Below, in pieces: positions 62,110-64,000 of a stretch of 64,000 nucleotides of DNA. The position numbers and the translations under genes were made by a program. The stretch's first letter is position 1; every line of letters begins with the position of its first letter. Source of the stretch: Lanius collurio (Eukaryota > Chordata > Aves > Passeriformes > Laniidae); contig JACBWW010000040.1 in assembly GCA_020086605.1 (NCBI GenBank), positions 6,148,433-6,212,432 on the forward strand. The letters run 5' to 3'. A model generated the notes under the pieces. It was not told the origin of the DNA. It ran no database searches and saw nothing but the letters and a program-made list of their open reading frames with translations.

Positions 62110-63574
62110 CTACAATGGAAAAGTGGCCTTTAATACACGACAAGAGAGTCTGATGCCTGAATTTCACAATTAAATACATGTGGAATGGTAAAGATTTGTG
62201 ATGCACCTTTCCCCTCAAGTGCCTGGAACTCACTGTTTTATTTATATAGTTCTTCAAAATCCATATGTGTATAATGTTGAATAAAAACAAATGTGGGTTA
62301 CATAAAACAGGTGTTGTGGTACAAGGAACCAGAACCTGTGAAACCCACACAAGAAGAACGTCCACAAAGTTCGTAAAGAAAATAAAAGGGAGGATTTTTG
62401 AGACAGCACACCCCACACTAATTGTGGTCCTTCCCCAACCTTACAAAAACAGCTCCACACTACAGAAACAAACTGGAGCTGTGTTTACCCAGGAGGAAGT
62501 TGTAGCTTGTCAGGATACAGTTGTATAAATAATTTAAAAAATAACCCAGTACATACTGCATGTCCTTTTAAAAAGGAAAATCATAGAACGGAAAATTCTA
62601 TTTTCCCACCGTGCACAGAAAGTCATTCAAGTGTCTTTGACACACAGGCCAACGCCTGCTGGAAGTTTCCTTCCTTGAGTTTTGGATCAGGTCCATGGTG
62701 AAAACAGAGAAAGTCATGGACATCTTTCCAATTAAGGTGGAAGAACTCAGTGTGCACTTATCACTTGGAATAAAAGTTCTGTGTTTATAATGCAAAACAA
62801 GGAAGGGAAATAAGGGTTAACTGTAACAGCAAAGCAATACAGCGTGAAAATGCAGATTTTTTTGTGACCTTCAGGTGGGTTTGTTTTGTTTTAGAATGAG
62901 AGATTCACAAGAAGCTACAGGAAAAAGTAGTAATTAAAAAACATCCAATGGTGATAGGGGTAACTTTGTATATCCCTGTTCACCCTTGGAGTTCTGGTCT
63001 CATCTCACCCACTTTTCTCCCATGTTTTGCCACTTCCACAGTGGCTGATGTTCCCCTACTTAAAACCCTGAGCTGCTGGACACAGGAAACCAGCCTGGAG
63101 CTTTCCCTTCTCAGAACAGTTGTTCCCAAAGAGGCCAAGATGGAAATGAGATCCAGATTCAGATCCATGCTTAAAAGAACGGCAGTTTTTCCTAAATTCC
63201 TTTATTCAGATCAATCCATATGGGCAAAGTGCTCTCTGCAGAGGGCTCCCATGGAGCAGGGAGTGCCCAGGGACAGCAGCCTGGAGGGTGCCAAGGCTGC
63301 AGCTGTGCAAGGGAAGGGTCATTCCATGAGCCCGAGCTCCCGGAGCTGCTGTCCCCATATTGCTCCACAGGTCACCACAAGGCACCCTATCCACACTCCA
63401 AACATGGCCAGGTCTTTGGGAGAAGGGTTCCAATGTGATTTCAAGGGACCCACTCAAAAACAGGCTGGCACTTTCTGTGCTGGCTGAGGGGAAAGCTGTG
63501 CACGGCAGGAACGTGCTGAGGACATTCCCCATTGCCCGGAGCAGGGAGAACACCCGGGACTGGGATTTGTCATT

Positions 63575-63590
63575 CTTTATTTATTTATTT
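63575..63590. repeat. (TTTA)n tetranucleotide tract
   Basis: Four TTTA-type units in the 5' flank. Confidence 0.85.
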
Positions 63591-64000
63591 CACAATATTT
63601 CTAGTGTCTATTGTGACTGATGGGTGTCAGGTCAGGGGAGCAGAGAATGATGCCTGAGGTTTTTTCGTATTCCAAGGAGCAGCACACTGAAAAGTGTGGA
63701 ATTAGCTTTGTGTTTTTACTCAGAAGGCTTTTCTACAAATCATTTCTGTCCTAGGATAGACTAAAATATTTTATCACAGGAGGTCCAACTCACTACTAGC
63801 ATAAAGGCCACTGAAATGTGTTTTATCAGGGTTTGTCTTATAGATTTTAGAAGAGTAATTTAAAATTTTACATGTTCAGATATCTTCATAACTGACTTTG
63901 ACATTATGACAAGGGGAGAATCTGGGTCAACTCCCAGTCCCACTCCATCCACTGTTTTCCAGGAGAAAAGGATGCCATTGCTTCTGTTGTTACCGGGAAG

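Larger units (their letters stand above)
56331..64000. other. 5' flanking, probably intergenic sequence
   Basis: Beyond the gap the sequence is AT-rich and CpG-poor. It holds two CR1 fragments, the MEF2 motif pair, the 22-base palindrome and a TTTA tract. In mammals the gene upstream of SPTBN1 is C2orf73; I looked for its conserved aromatic-rich segments on the minus strand and found none. If the start site of SPTBN1 lies inside the gap, this is the distal promoter region. Confidence 0.6.

Noticed and set aside
62948..63487. Plus-strand 179-codon frame in the 5' flank
   Set aside because: No recognisable domain; composition resembles the surrounding non-coding sequence. Checked as a possible upstream gene exon but does not resemble C2orf73.

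Overview
This window is vertebrate nuclear DNA, almost certainly from a bird. Four truncated CR1 retroposon tails of the avian/sauropsid type are present, other recognisable repeats are few, and CpGs are depleted outside three sharp CpG islands. The one gene I can identify with certainty is SPTBN1 (beta-II spectrin, non-erythroid beta spectrin 1), read on the minus strand, so its 5' end lies to the right. The window holds the 5' end of the gene: promoters, first exons and the long first introns. Only two short coding exons (148 and 109 coding bases) are certain, and both encode alternative N-termini. The shared exon that follows (starting at Asp-Glu-Arg-Glu-Ala-Val in known beta-II spectrin) is not here; it must lie to the left of position 1.

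Layout in direction of transcription (right to left): 64000-56331 is 5' flank with two CR1 fragments and a pair of perfect MEF2 motifs. A 367-base assembly gap (55964-56330) interrupts a very GC-rich CpG island (about 55500-55963), which is the likely main promoter and non-coding exon 1. About 32 kb of first intron follows (down to about 24060), with two CR1 fragments, simple repeats and two candidate unrecognised exons near 42.37 and 38.3 kb. A second CpG island (about 23300-24060) carries an excellent CTCF motif, a D-box, a TATA-like element and a strong minus-strand donor, and so looks like an alternative first exon only 1 kb upstream of exon 2. Exon 2 (22182-22381) holds the start codon of the long isoform and a tiny upstream ORF. 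The next intron runs to a third CpG island (about 8930-9520), which serves the short-isoform first exon (coding 8478-8586). The remainder, 1-8477, is intron.

How the parts work together: the two coding exons are mutually exclusive N-termini. Both end one base into a codon (G, completing Asp with the next exon), so either can join the common actin-binding (calponin-homology) exons in frame. Promoter choice therefore decides which N-terminal extension the spectrin carries. A third possible N-terminus, at about 38.3 kb, has a strong Kozak start and the same splice phase; it is the most interesting unproven item here. No tRNA, rRNA, CRISPR array or other protein-coding gene could be supported.
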